DNA from: Burhinus oedicnemus
Lineage: Eukaryota; Chordata; Aves; Charadriiformes; Burhinidae
Direction of reading: 5' to 3'
Assembly (NCBI GenBank): GCA_008921705.1
Contig: VFFE01008914.1
Span: forward strand, 884,947 to 948,946
Length of the DNA: 64,000 nt
A program made the translations under genes and the position numbers. Within the stretch, counting starts at the first letter, position 1. Each line of letters begins with the position of its first letter. Under the pieces are notes generated by a model that saw only the letters and a list, made by a program, of their open reading frames with translations, was not told where the DNA came from and did no database searches. Positions 36,500 to 48,050 of this stretch are shown here, one piece after another.

Positions 36500-39440
36500 C
36501 CCAGCAGATCATTCTCAAGGAAAATGACCCCATGTCCGCACAACCATCAATGGAAGCACACGGTTATTTGAGGAAGGAGGGCAGGATTATTCTTCTGATG
36601 GCAGTGTACCTGTGGTACAAATTCTACGTTGGACCCCGGTTTTCTCAATCATAAGAGTGTGTGACCCCACCGTAAAAGTGCAGGAAAACCATTCATACAT
36701 CAAATATATTCATTTTCTGCCTCTGACTAAACAGCAAGAGATCCTGATGGGTATCAATAACAAAATTTATTTTTCCTCTTTTTGTTTTTCGGGCCTAACA
36801 TGGCTCTTATTAACTACATCATTCATAATACACTAATTATGCATACATCTTTTTTTAAACTCTGCATGCTTCTATGTAAACTTGTGAAAAACATTTCCAA
36901 AAGATAACAGGCTAACAGTCTTATTTCAGAATGCAGTGAAAACTTAAAAAACATTATAATATAGAAAATAATATAGAAATTCAGACATGCTGGTATTTGA
37001 GACTGTAGTATGCTGTTATTCATGTATACATATCTTATATCAGTGAATCTCTTTCTGCATTTATAAATATGGGTAGGTATAATTGTAGACATCAAAGTGA
37101 AAATACGTAAGTATAAAAGAAGATTCAAAACAGATCGTGTAACTGATGTAGTTTTTGAAGTCGACCTTGTTCCCATCGCTGCCATCTTTGGCATAGCTAT
37201 TAATTATAACACTGCGTGGAAAAGTCTATTAGCACCTAGATGTTCAGTCCTGAACGTGGGCTTAGCTCTCCTAGCTAAAAGTCAAACAATATACAAACAC
37301 TTCTGGAAGTAAAGGTAAGTGTATCACCTGACACAGCATGAAATCACCCTGCCAGCTATTGTTTTCTGTACTTTTTCTGTCCCTAGGGCAAACCAGACTT
37401 TAGTGCCTTTTAAAATAGTTTTGAATCATACCAGTGATTGATTTTAGCCAGCTCATTGGTCTAAACTGTGACTTCCAGGGGCAAAAATGGTGCACTTTCA
37501 AGGGGCTGCAGTTAAAAGATGCTTTGTCAGCACTGTCTTAGCTGCCCGGACCACGGTGGTGTCTGAAGGCTTGCTCTCGTTGCTGAGGGTGGGTTTTGCT
37601 GGGGCATCCCCTTCTGCCAGTCCCACCTCTGTGCCCAAGGCTGCTGCTCTTGGCAGGAACTGCTCAGTGGGGGACGCAGCAACTCTTCAGGAGCACAGGT
37701 TAATGTTAATATACCAGGCTGCAAACTGAAGCAGTGGAGGCTTATCTATCCCATTAAGTGATCATTGCTCTGGGGACAAAATATTTGGATGGCTGGAATG
37801 GATGTGGGATGAGGGAAGTGCCTTAGCTGTGGCAACTAAACCCTCCGGCAGTCTTAAAGCCTTACATTCAAGAGAACAAAAAGAAACTCTGGTCTATCTT
37901 CTGCATAGACATGTCAGTAACTTGGATCCTGAAACAGCCCATGGAGAGCAGTAGACTTGATAGCTGTGTAGGTTGTAACTGGTTTGAAGGTGACAAAAAG
38001 AGACAGTGAAAAAAATTTGGGTATACAAATCAGATGTGATAAAAACATGGGAAAAGCAAAACAAATCCCTGCCACTCCACAACCTGGTTAGGCCCAGATT
38101 CATCTACACAGATCACCTCCCTTGCCTCCTTCATTTTAAAAAAAGAGTTTCTATGTGAAGGGAAGGATAAACTGCTCTATAGACTTACTGGCATTCCCCC
38201 CTCTCCCAATCCCCACACCATTAGTTGGCTTTGCTCCCAACTAAAACTTACAGTGTGTCAATTACAGTTTTTCTAATCCTTCAGTAAACAGCTGAAATAT
38301 TTCTTAAAAATTCAGTTACAGCTTGACCTGACACATGTGAGCCTAGGCTGCATATGGACATGAACAAGCGCCCCGCGTGCAGAGCAGGTGGGAATGAGAG
38401 GTGTTATAAAACGCAATGTGAACAGTGTCATCTCTGCTGGGATTCAAAGGAACAGCCTATGACAGAAACACTTGCATCCTAGGGACTGAACTGGTATTAC
38501 AATTCAACGCATAAGGTCTGGGAGAGCCGAAACAAAACCCTCCGTCCTCCACTCAGCTGACTAGATGAAAGCTGCACGCTCTACAGATACCACGTTGAAA
38601 TCAAACATGCTTTCTTTTTTTTTTCCCCCCCCAAATATTGCTGGTGAAGCAATGCCACAGCGCAAGGGTTAACGGATCTCAGAAAACCCTGGTGCACTTT
38701 AGCTAGGGGCGGAGACACCCCGCAGAATAGACGCCTGTGCTGCTTCGCCTGGGAAGCTTTTAGATTAGTGTGCTTCCAGCTGTATTTCCTTGAAACTGAT
38801 TTAGTTTCAGCCCATATCTGAGTCCTTTCATGGAGCTATTCCTATTCAAAATAAAGTGCTTTAAGAAAAGCACTGCGATGGGGTTTAAAGTAATCCAAAA
38901 AGTATGGGTTGGCTTAGAATTTTTGTTACAGCTGAAAGGGCCAGGATTCAGGACAGGAGGATAACAGAAATTATGCCTCCCTGTACATATTAAGCCTTTT
39001 TTGACCTAAGGCATTTACCACAAAGAACAGGAGGCTTCACCACCTCTCACATGGTTTACAGTAAAGGACGTGCTGCTTTACTTCCCACTAAGACTTTCTT
39101 CGTTACAAGCTATCACTCAGAATTATGCTGAATTAACTCTCTCTGGGAATGATGTCTCTCATGACAGCCACGGTCATTTCTTCATGTTTTAAATATGCTT
39201 CTGGAAACACAGTTCCATTTATTATCCTGGTGCTTATCCTGTGAATGATAGCCAGGCGTATGTTCTTAGAGAATTATTTCTTTAAATGACAAGATTTCCA
39301 AGGGGCCAAGAGAGAACAATTAAGAAAAACGCCATTGTTCTGGGTACAGAGAGTAGCAGAGGAGACATCTAGGCTGCAGAGCCCAGGAGTGCTTCCAAGT
39401 CCCCACCCCAGGAGCAGGCACTGGCCGTGTCCTTGCTCCC
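36500..39440. other. Non-coding, with one RNY-periodic patch and CpG-moderate sequence
   Basis: The patch at about 37080-37230 is open on both strands and strongly RNY-periodic. Its plus frame has about 13 of 27 codons starting with G (VTDVVFEVDLVPIAAIFGIA), but its boundaries do not make a clean exon: the frame hits TAA just before the good donor AAAG|GTAAGT at 37315. A T/C homopolymer pair lies at about 38614-38632. CpG-moderate sequence is found at about 38340-38420 and 38650-38760. No gene is named. Confidence 0.3.
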
Positions 39441-39443
39441 CAG

Positions 39444-39551
39444 CGGACCTCAGCCCGGGCACATGCTCCAGGGGAACACTAGGACTGCCCTAAGAAGCAT
39501 CAGGCGTGGGCATTGCGGGGACCTGAAGAGTGCCACGATGTGCCCTTGCTG
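39444..39551 (+). other. Candidate 108-nt exon with two excellent splice sites
   Basis: The acceptor ggccgtgtccttgctccccag and the donor TTGCTG|GTAAGTA are both near consensus. Only one frame is open (phase 2 entry; GPQPGHMLQGNTRTALRSIR and so on) and it is rich in Arg, Gly and Cys without clear codon bias. A non-coding RNA exon is therefore as likely as a coding one. It lies about 3.4 kb downstream of the CpG block, on the strand that block's acceptor would serve. Confidence 0.27.
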
Positions 39552-39994
39552 GTAAGTACGGGCATAGCAAGAGATTTATTATCCAAAAGAGAGTTGTGAT
39601 CTAAGTAAACAAGTTGGACAATGGGCTGGAGAGAAGCGATGGAATACATACTGAGCGGCATCATAGTTTGCATAAGTCTTCTCGGTTTAAGGATATTTGC
39701 TTGTTAACTTGTTCATTTTTCTCTAAGGGGAAGCAGCGCCTTCTTAAACTACTGGGGTGGGGTTCTGTTAGATGGTGTTTTACTTAGCTGAAAGACAAAG
39801 GAAAGAAGGGAAATGGCACAAGAGGAAGAAGCCTGGAGCTGAAGTGGAATGAATCCAAAGGAAAAAGAACTTGCAGGAAAAGACTACAGGAGACTCCAGC
39901 ACATCCCGAGCACCAATGCAAAGTATGTCAAGATGCTTAGGGTGTAGTTAAAAAGATCTAATAGCAGTTCAGGAGCTGTGAGAAGATAGGATGG

Positions 39995-40073
39995 AATGGC
40001 CCATGGCAGGGAGGGTTGGAACTAGATTATCATTAAGGTCCCTTCCAACCTAAACCATTCTGTGATTCTATGA
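39995..40073 (+). repeat. CR1 LINE 3' terminal fragment
   Basis: 'ggcccatggcagggagggttggaactagattatcattaaggtcccttccaacctaaaccattctgtgattctatga' (quoted by position 39998-40073) is the standard CR1 terminus, in sense orientation, with its octamer repeat. The key blocks are CATGGCAGGGAGGGTTGGAA, GGTCCCTTCCAACCT and ATTCTGTGATTCTATGA. Only about 80 bp survive 5' truncation. Confidence 0.9.
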
Positions 40074-41105
40074 CTATTTTGATATCAGACCCTGGTCCTG
40101 TCCCAACACCTTTTATAAAAGCAGCAATAATGTCTTAAAAATGCAAACATATCGATTTTTATTCCATAGCTTTTGTTGAAACCACCCTATTGGAAAAGGT
40201 CACTGTCAGATTGTGAGGGAAACTGGCAGATCAATCAGAGTGTACACGGCTAGAATTCCAAAACCACTACCACTTTATGGATGAGTTTTGCCTACTCTTG
40301 GTCAAGTCACATACAGAAGCAACATAGAAGTCAACAGACATTTTTTGGGATCTGCGTGCACTTAGTACTTTTCCAATCCCTCTCCTATAAAGCAAATCCA
40401 TTCCTAAAAACTACAAGAACAAGACAGGTGTTTACCACAATATCAGATGTACTGAAACAGAGCAACACACGATCTTAATTCCTGGCAAAGGAAGAGCAGA
40501 ATGAGGGGTACTGATACAAGTTTTCAAATACAATTGAGGCCTTTCTCATTCTGCTTGGGAATATTTTTTTGGTACTGATTGTTCACTTCCTTGTCCAGTT
40601 GTTTCAGTATGAACAACTGCACAACTAAGTGCAAGACTGCTAATCAGGATAGTAATATTTTACATGCACTTAGCATACATGCAGATAGCTGAGAATTAGG
40701 TCTGCTTATTGTCGCTCCCAGGGCTCCACGCTGGACCTTGTCTGCACAAGGTTGTCTTGTTGGGTCACCTCCCACGCAGTACAACTACCAAATTTAAAAG
40801 AAACTGTGGTTTCCACTCATACAGCTCTTCCTTATTCTATGTCACGTTGTCTCTCTTCGCCATTCCAGCTGCAAATGAACTCATGCACATGGCATCAACA
40901 GTTTTAGCATTTAGGTACATTCGGCAACTGGTGTTAAACCTCATTCTGAGTACACAGCTTTCAATCTCATTCTACGTTAAAATCCGCTTGGAACTACATG
41001 TTTTGTGTGCCTTCAGCCAATTTTTCCTTTTCGTTTCAGGCTGAGCACATGGAAAAGATATACGAATCCTTCACCTGGCAGCCAGCTTGCAGCTCCAGCA
41101 CAAGG

Positions 41106-41202
41106 ATTCACTGTGACTTCATTAGGACTTCAAAGAAAAATGCCACACAGCTCTGTTGCACAAATGCTGTGGAGTGGTGAGAGGCAGCAGTGAAGAGGTT
41201 AA
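41106..41202 (+). repeat. Diverged repeat pair, copy A
   Basis: It aligns end to end with 41645-41734, about 540 bp away and in the same orientation. Shared blocks are ATTCACTGTGACTTC/ATCCATTGTGACTTC, ACTTCAAAG/ACATCAAAG, GCACAAATGCTG/GCACAAATACTG and AGAGGTTAAA/AAGGGTTAAA. By eye identity is about 70% with short indels. This is either an old local duplication or two copies of an unrecognised interspersed repeat. Confidence 0.5.
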
Positions 41203-41644
41203 ACATACACCAACATGGGCCAGGTCTCTATTTTATACCTAAACTTGAAAGCAAGACGGCTTGGAAGAAGCAGGAAGAAGAAGAGAAGGGATGGATTTGG
41301 GAGGTGAAAGGAAAAATCATGTTTTGAGTCCAGAGCAAACATTTAGAAATCATTTCTTTTACGCCCCAAATGGCTAACATTATATTAGCTAGCTTGGAAC
41401 AGCCCCACAAGTACGCTCTTCCCCCAAGACAGACATTTTCTGGGGTGGAGGGAGCACAGGAGGGAGGGGAAAAGGAGGGAGAATGGGGATATTCAATGTA
41501 TTGCGGTACGTCTGGAATCCTCTTATCTGTAGCAAGACCAGGAACACCTGGACAACACTTGTCTTCCTCCCCCACCCACCTGTGCAAATTGCTAAGCACA
41601 CCGCAGCTTAAAGCACTATGCCATATGCCAGTCACATCACAGAG

Positions 41645-41734
41645 ATCCATTGTGACTTCTCTGAACATCAAAGTAAAACCATTGCACATCTTCTTCGCAC
41701 AAATACTGAGGGGGGCAGTTGTGAAAGGGTTAAA
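41645..41734 (+). repeat. Diverged repeat pair, copy B
   Basis: This is the partner of 41106-41202. It lacks about 7 bp in the middle relative to copy A and ends in the same GGTTAAA motif. Confidence 0.5.
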
Positions 41735-44164
41735 AGATCAAGTTCTGCTATAAAGATAACAGGAACTGGAGAACATGCAGCAGATGTTCCATGTGGAGGC
41801 ACTTAAGTTTACAGTCCCACCTGTGTCCATTTAATACCTTTAAAAGCAATCTCCTGCTCATTTGTGAGGGAGAAGAGAAAAATTGATGTTCTAATCTCAA
41901 CATCTTCTCACAACATCCTCATCCCACATGAGGAAAGGGAGGAGGGGATGGGATGAGCAGACAAGACAAGAGGGCTGAAGCTGAGATTTAAGGACATGAA
42001 TATACGGAGATTTATGCAAGCACGCAATCCCATGTGGAAAGCTAGCCGTTCTTTTATGTGCAAGGCAACTCATGCTCTGTGCTGGGGAGCCGCAGCCCAA
42101 CCTTAATGTTAGCATTTAGAATGTCTTCAGAGCAGCACGAACAGTAACTGGTCATGTCACAGAGTTTTACATTCTTCATTTTGTTTCCTTCCTTCCCGCT
42201 CTCATTCCTATTTCCCTTCCAAACAAACCCACTCTCTTCCTTTACATACGTTGAATGACTTCAAACAAAGTGGGGGAAAGGACTCAGAATAATTATGTTA
42301 CAATTTCATAGAAATATGTAACCAGGGAGATAAAGGCTGAGGCTGAATGCCATCCATCGCACTATTAGACACCAGAGGGTCCACAGGAGAGGCTTGGGAA
42401 AGTTTCAGTCAGCAAGGAGTAGGCAAAGACTGAGCCTTCTTATACAGCATTGAGACCATCACAGGGCACAAATCTACAAGGAAACAGACCTTAGTGTTTG
42501 TGGAAGTACTTTTCTTCCGTGTACATGTCCTTGGTTCAAACAGATCTAGGGCTAGAAGAAGAAAAACATCCAGTTACTTAGAGCAGTGATTTTGTTTCTG
42601 TTCATGCTGCACTAAGGAGATAAAAATGTAGCCTGTAGGCCATATCCAGGGACACAGGATATAAAATCCTGCTTCCATTTTTCAGACTTGCTGGTTACAA
42701 AGAAAAGCTTCCAAGCACGGCTCCACATAGCTGATAGGAGATACATACCCACGTCCACCGGCAGCCTGAAATGCTCCTGGGCCGATGAATCTTCCTGAAT
42801 ACATTTCTGCATCACTGCTGGTTGTTTTCAGCAAGCAGCGGGGAAGAGGCAGAAGTGCATCTCTCAAGGAACTGGAATTAGGAGTTGGCGGAAAGAGGAA
42901 AATATGGAGCTCGACAGCTGTGATCTTAAAAGGGAGCAAATTGTTCAGCAGAGTGATGCCGATCTCTCTGTGAACTTCCACTGACATCACTGGGACACTG
43001 TTGTGCTGGAAAGTATGCAATTTGTATATTTATACTGTGACCCACGAACCATAATTTAACATGGAATTCAACCCTCTGCGCTAAATGACTTTGACACCCT
43101 GAGGCTACAGCAATTCAGAGAACAAAACAACTACTGTCTCCTCAGGCAGGCACGGTTCTTAAAAATATAACGTTACACAGAAAACAAAGGTAGAATAGTT
43201 TCATAACTATGTACAACACACCTTAGCGCCTTGTCTTATCCCAGATGTCTCCTCGCTGCTGGCTATCTGCCATTTACACCAGTCTCCCATTTCAGGTCTT
43301 GGCACAACCCAAGTCACTCCTCCTCATGACCTATCCAAAGGAGGAGCTAAAACCAAGCAGTAGCTGGAGGGTAACCATGAGATGCCTGCTTGCAAAGCAG
43401 ACTGCCTCTCTAACCAGCCGTGTTCTGCACCAGCACTCCAGAAATATTTATTCTATTCCTAGTTTTGCTGTGTGCTTGATGATGGATTGTGGGTGCATCA
43501 CTTTGTGCTTTTGTACCTCAATTTATCTATCTTCTGTTTTTTTCCCTCACGCAAGCATGACTTAAAGAAAACACTTAGAATGTTTCATGTTGGAAAACTG
43601 GGATTTCAGCATCATAGGAACATGTTAGTGGTTGTTGCTCAAGAGCTGAGGTTGCAGTAGCACGTTGCTGCTGGCAAACAAGAAAACCTCTGGCTTTATG
43701 TGCACAACGAGGTGCACATACACACAAATACACAGGACTGTGTAGCTACAAGCTGCTTTGTATTCACATTGCATGCAGCGTTACTCTATTTAACACCAGT
43801 TTGGCACAGTAGCTGCAATACATTATGAATATAGTTTCTTCATGGTTCATATCATATAGAAACTGACGACTACCTTATTCCCCTGAGTCAGGTAAATTTT
43901 CTGGAAATACTTGCAGGTCTAAAAGGAAACACAGTTTGCAGTGAAGTATTTGTGGAGAGTTCAAAGCTCACCAGCAGAGAACAGCTTCTGGTTCAACACC
44001 AGCAACAGCAACTCTGACTGCGAAAGCACTGCTATGCCATAGGCAACATCCTCACCATACAGCTGCTACCCACATCAGGGTTCAAGAGCTTAGAACCACG
44101 TGGGTTGAATTCCACATCCAGAAACCTGGCGAAGCCAGGAAGACACAGCCATTTCTAGTTTCAG

Positions 44165-44374
44165 ATGAGCTGCCTCCAAAGCTCACAAACGTGGTCCTTA
44201 AAAATGTGGCTGGGAAATACCGGGAAGCTTCATTTCTCTCTAGAAGACACTACTCTTTGTATCAACAGTCCTGCGAGTTTGCAGTGCTCCTCCCAGGTGA
44301 TGGCTGCCAAGCACTGCAGCGCCGAACTGCTGCTGCACGCGGCAACACAGCGAGGTCGTACAAAAGATGCAGAG
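44165..44374 (+). CDS. Candidate 210-nt coding exon of an unidentified gene
   Basis: The acceptor cagccatttctagtttcag and the donor GCAGAG|GTGGGT are both strong, and the length is a multiple of three. Two frames are open. The phase 1 to 1 frame begins ELPPKLTNVVLKNVAGKYRE and later reads CEFAVLLPGDGCQALQRR; about 29% of its codons start with G, against about 23% for each other position. The phase 0 frame would begin at an ATG immediately after the acceptor. Local GC is high, which lengthens open frames by chance. No family is recognised. Confidence 0.3.
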
Positions 44375-47300
44375 GTGGGTTTATTTTTTTCCCCATTGCC
44401 TTGCTCTGTGCTAGCTTGCCCGCTGCTATCAGTGAGCTTGCTGGCTGGGATGAGACCTTCCAGATGCGATTCTGGGGCTGGTACCCATTGCTTGTTTGGG
44501 TACAGCAGACTTCTGCAGCTCTGTGCAAGCACGCTGGCTTTCCTGGCAGCTTGACCAAGTCTGCCGTTCCCCACTACTCTCACCTTCAGATTTAATAATT
44601 TCAGCCTCTTATTGTTTCTGTTATATAACTATAGTGCCTCGTTGTTTATTTTGCCTGTTATCCCATCTCCATCCCCAATGGCTTAAGCTGGGGAGTGTTG
44701 CCAAGGGTCTGAGCCCGTGTTTTAGAGAAAAGCCTGTTGCACCACGCTGTCCCTGGTGCAGGGTGGAGTTGTGGTCTCTAGCCCCCACCCGCCCCTCCAG
44801 GAGATGAGGGAGATGAGTACCCCTGGGCTAACTGGCCCTACCTGGGTGACAAGGCTGTAGAAAGACAGGATGCTCCCATGCTTCCCAGGCTGTGTTTCAA
44901 GGATTTTAGTAATGCAGAATGCTAGCAGGCTGTTTGTTTATCAACCCTTTAGAGTTCAGGGACAGACCTCTTGAGGACCAGGGTGAGAGCTGCAGTGCTC
45001 CTTCCAGAAGCTCCTCGCAGTGGCATTTGGGTCCCTGCTTGCACCTACCTCTTTGGTGGCTCTGGTGCCCTTTGGACCGTACTATGCATCCAGGGCCAGG
45101 TGAAATATCAGTGGTTGTGGTTGACCTAATGGGTCCTCAGACAGCCTAGGCACAGGAATAACATGAATAACATGTTGTCCCACCAATAGCTGCCTGGAAA
45201 TAGGGCGTACTTCCTCAAGCCCTATCCATGTACTTTTTCATCTCTTTTGACTGATGTAATAGCAAATAGATCTCTATTATGGTGAGCAAAGACTCTTACA
45301 AGTCTAAAATCCTCCTGCTTGCTTCCTATCACGGTCTTTATTTCTGCTAAAAATAGCCCTGTAAGCACCAGTTATCAGGTGTTTTACTATCTGGAGAACG
45401 GACAGTTACTGCACCCACTGAAACTTGCAGGGTTGGGATCTAATTCACAGAGTCCTTTGGTGCTTTGTCTTTAAAGACCTTTATTTTCCACCTTCAGCCC
45501 CCTTTCTTTTTTTTCCATTGACTTGCTCCTTGGTGGCATGCAGGTTACCATAGAAAACATTCTTAACTTGCTCTGTACCTGATACTTGTTTATGTTTTCT
45601 TCTCAATTGCTGTTAGCCAAGAAATAATTTTCTGCCTTATCTGCAACCGAAGCCAGAAAAAAGCAGAGACCAGAGGCCACAGTCTCAGGGCTGTGAAGTA
45701 TTTTCTCTTTCTTTTTCTTTACTGTGGTTGCTATAACTTTATTTTGTTTTTCTCTTTTTAAGATGAATAAAAATTACTGCAGCACTGAATTAAAACCTTT
45801 GCTATAGTGTAAAAATGTTTGTTTTTTAAAAAGTAGGGAAAACTTATTAAATGCTTTAAAACGAGTTTTTCCCACTGACCACAAATGGAAACTGTTTTAA
45901 TTTTGAGTTCTCTTTAGTAAAAAGTTGGGCTTTTGATGTTGGTTAGGAGGGGTCCTTTGATGCCACTTGTTTATTGTTGAGAAGAAGCAAAACGGAAGGA
46001 AGCAGAATTTCTCCGTATATTCCTGTTTATATTCCTGTGTTCTCTTGGGACGACGTTTGAACAATTTGAAGTAGACTAACTCATGTCCTTAAAGCAGAGT
46101 ATCTACTGGGAGAGCAAGAGGAGGATCTACTGAATGAATCCAGTTCTATGCCCAGGTTTGCTGTCTAGACTTGCACTGAAGAGAGGTAGTTTTATGGATG
46201 GCGGAGAATGTAGTGGTTAGCTTTGCTGAGTGCAAAGGCAGTCGCAGCGGCAGTATAAATGCCTATACAACAGTGGTTGCAAGCTTGCATGTAGCATCTA
46301 GCACATTAATTACAGTTTCGCTGGGAATGGGAATGCCGGAATCCTCCAACATAGGCAGAACTTCTCTGACTCGGTAAGGTTAAAATAAATAGTGATTGCC
46401 TCTGGCAGTACAGCATTTACGAAACCAAATGCATGTGTTCTATATATGTAGTGTTACACATGTACCACTATTCTATAAACGTGCATCTGTGCCTCATCTT
46501 GGACCACATGTCATCAGCTTTGTAGGGCATTTACTGGCAGGATACCATTAGAAAGAAAATTCACAGTGTAATTAAGAAAACATACACTTCTTACTGCCCG
46601 TCATTTATCTCCATATCTCTAATAAGAAACGGATCTGTAACATCTGAATTCCCTTAAATAAAATGAAATAGCATGTGGCCAAGATGCTGGTTATCAGACT
46701 GACCAGGGATTGCTGTTGTCTGCTCTCTTACAGCCGACCTTACCTGGCATACCATGTGCCAATGAATCATTCGATTTGCATTCTAGAAGGCAGAAGAAGT
46801 CTGAAGTGGTAATTAAGGTCTCCATTGCCTTGTAAGTTTTATTACTGTAGATACCCAGAATCTGATTCTCCCTGTAGGTTAACAATGTGCTGGGGAGAGC
46901 CGTTAATTTCAACAAAGCTGCAGATTTACACTTGTAAAGGAGAAGAGGACTGATGCTGTCAGTGGTAATGATATAGACTGAAGAAAGGTAAACCTTCTTT
47001 GTTCTCAAATTGGCTCCAGAAAACTGTAGCTCTGAATGTATACTCTAAACCTGAGATTACGGAGGTTTATGGTTGTGTAAAGTTGCTTAAATATTTAAAA
47101 CCTCCTGTGCCAAACAAAACAGGATGTATAAAAGACCCTATCTTGTTTCAGGCGACTGAGATTTCTTTCCTCTTGGTGCTGTCTGTCTGTTTATTTGTTT
47201 GAAATAAAAAAACCTAAAACAGCCGTCTAGGAGACAGAGTAGCCCAACAGGGAGACCTCGTCTTCCAGATGAGTTAAACTTGCAAAATGGGCTCAGATGT

Positions 47301-47810
47301 GGTGCCCGTAGTAATTCTTCTTGCTCCACTTGTAAAGTACTCATTGTTTCCTCCTTCCTGCAAGCTAAGGCAACTGGAAGATACAAAGGAGAACTGACTG
47401 GGATGTTAAAGGATAGATTAATATCACTCACTTCAGAGGCTTTGAGATGTACCCATTCTACCCACTGTTATCTTTTGTTTGCTAGAGAATTTTGAATGCA
47501 GTAGAGACTTCTGATTTTCATCACACATTTGAGAAACTAGGACTAAATCTAGTTTGCAAAGCCAGCAAGAATGCCAGGACCTACCATGGAACAGAATTTC
47601 CTATTAGAATACATTAACGCGTATTTGACAGGAAATTTTGTTATAAATAAGCAATGGCTCTTTCCTCTCTCGTAATTTTATTTTTACTGTGATTCCACTG
47701 CATGGGAATCTGTGCTTGAGATTGTAGTCCTTAATATGCTGCTGAGGCCTTTCTTGGAAGCAGGCATTTCAATGCAAAGGTATTTAATTTGATCCCACTT
47801 GTTAATGAGA
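44375..47810. other. Non-coding stretch
   Basis: GC-rich to about 45.2 kb, then AT-rich. A patch with some CpG and a TATAAA-like motif (cagtataaatgcc) lies at about 46180-46380, with no transcript structure to support a promoter. No gene or repeat is assigned. Confidence 0.35.
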
Positions 47811-47813
47811 ATC

Positions 47814-48050
47814 TTAGGGCATACCTACACTGCATAGCAGGTGCTGATCCTGGACAGGCTGTCTTTGCACTCAAAGCGAAGTAGCTGTGTCGGTTTTGCA
47901 CGGACTCTGTAATGATTAGGTCTGTTGAGAAGCGGGACGTATCGCTGAGGCTGCACAGTGACACTGGTGGGACTGTACTGCAGGATGCTTCTCTTCTCCG
48001 CGTCTGAGCTAGTAACACTCCAAAGCCCTGCACTGTACAACATGGACACA
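47814..48050. repeat. Possible MITE with terminal inverted repeats
   Basis: The left end TTAGGGCATACCTACACTGCAT (47814-47835) and the inverted right end GTCCATGTTGTACAGTGCAGG (complement of 48027-48047) share a GGCAT..(C/G)TACA.TGCA pattern. Sequences starting TAGGGCATGTCTACACTGCA are common ends of small DNA transposons in reptile and bird genomes. No target-site duplication can be read. The 75-codon frames inside are not transposase-like. Confidence 0.33.

Larger units (their letters stand above)
40075..44164. other. Non-coding stretch with a diverged repeat pair
   Basis: The main structure is two related segments of about 90-97 bp at 41106-41202 and 41645-41734, entered separately. The 153- and 127-codon frames opposite each other at 41228-41753 lie in a purine/pyrimidine-skewed area and show no clear coding periodicity. 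Nothing else is recognised. Confidence 0.35.

Noticed and set aside
41228..41753. 153-codon minus and 127-codon plus frames, among the longest in the window
   Set aside because: They overlap each other in a purine/pyrimidine-skewed region, have no clear codon-position bias and no clean splice borders. Frames of this length are expected by chance in 64 kb.
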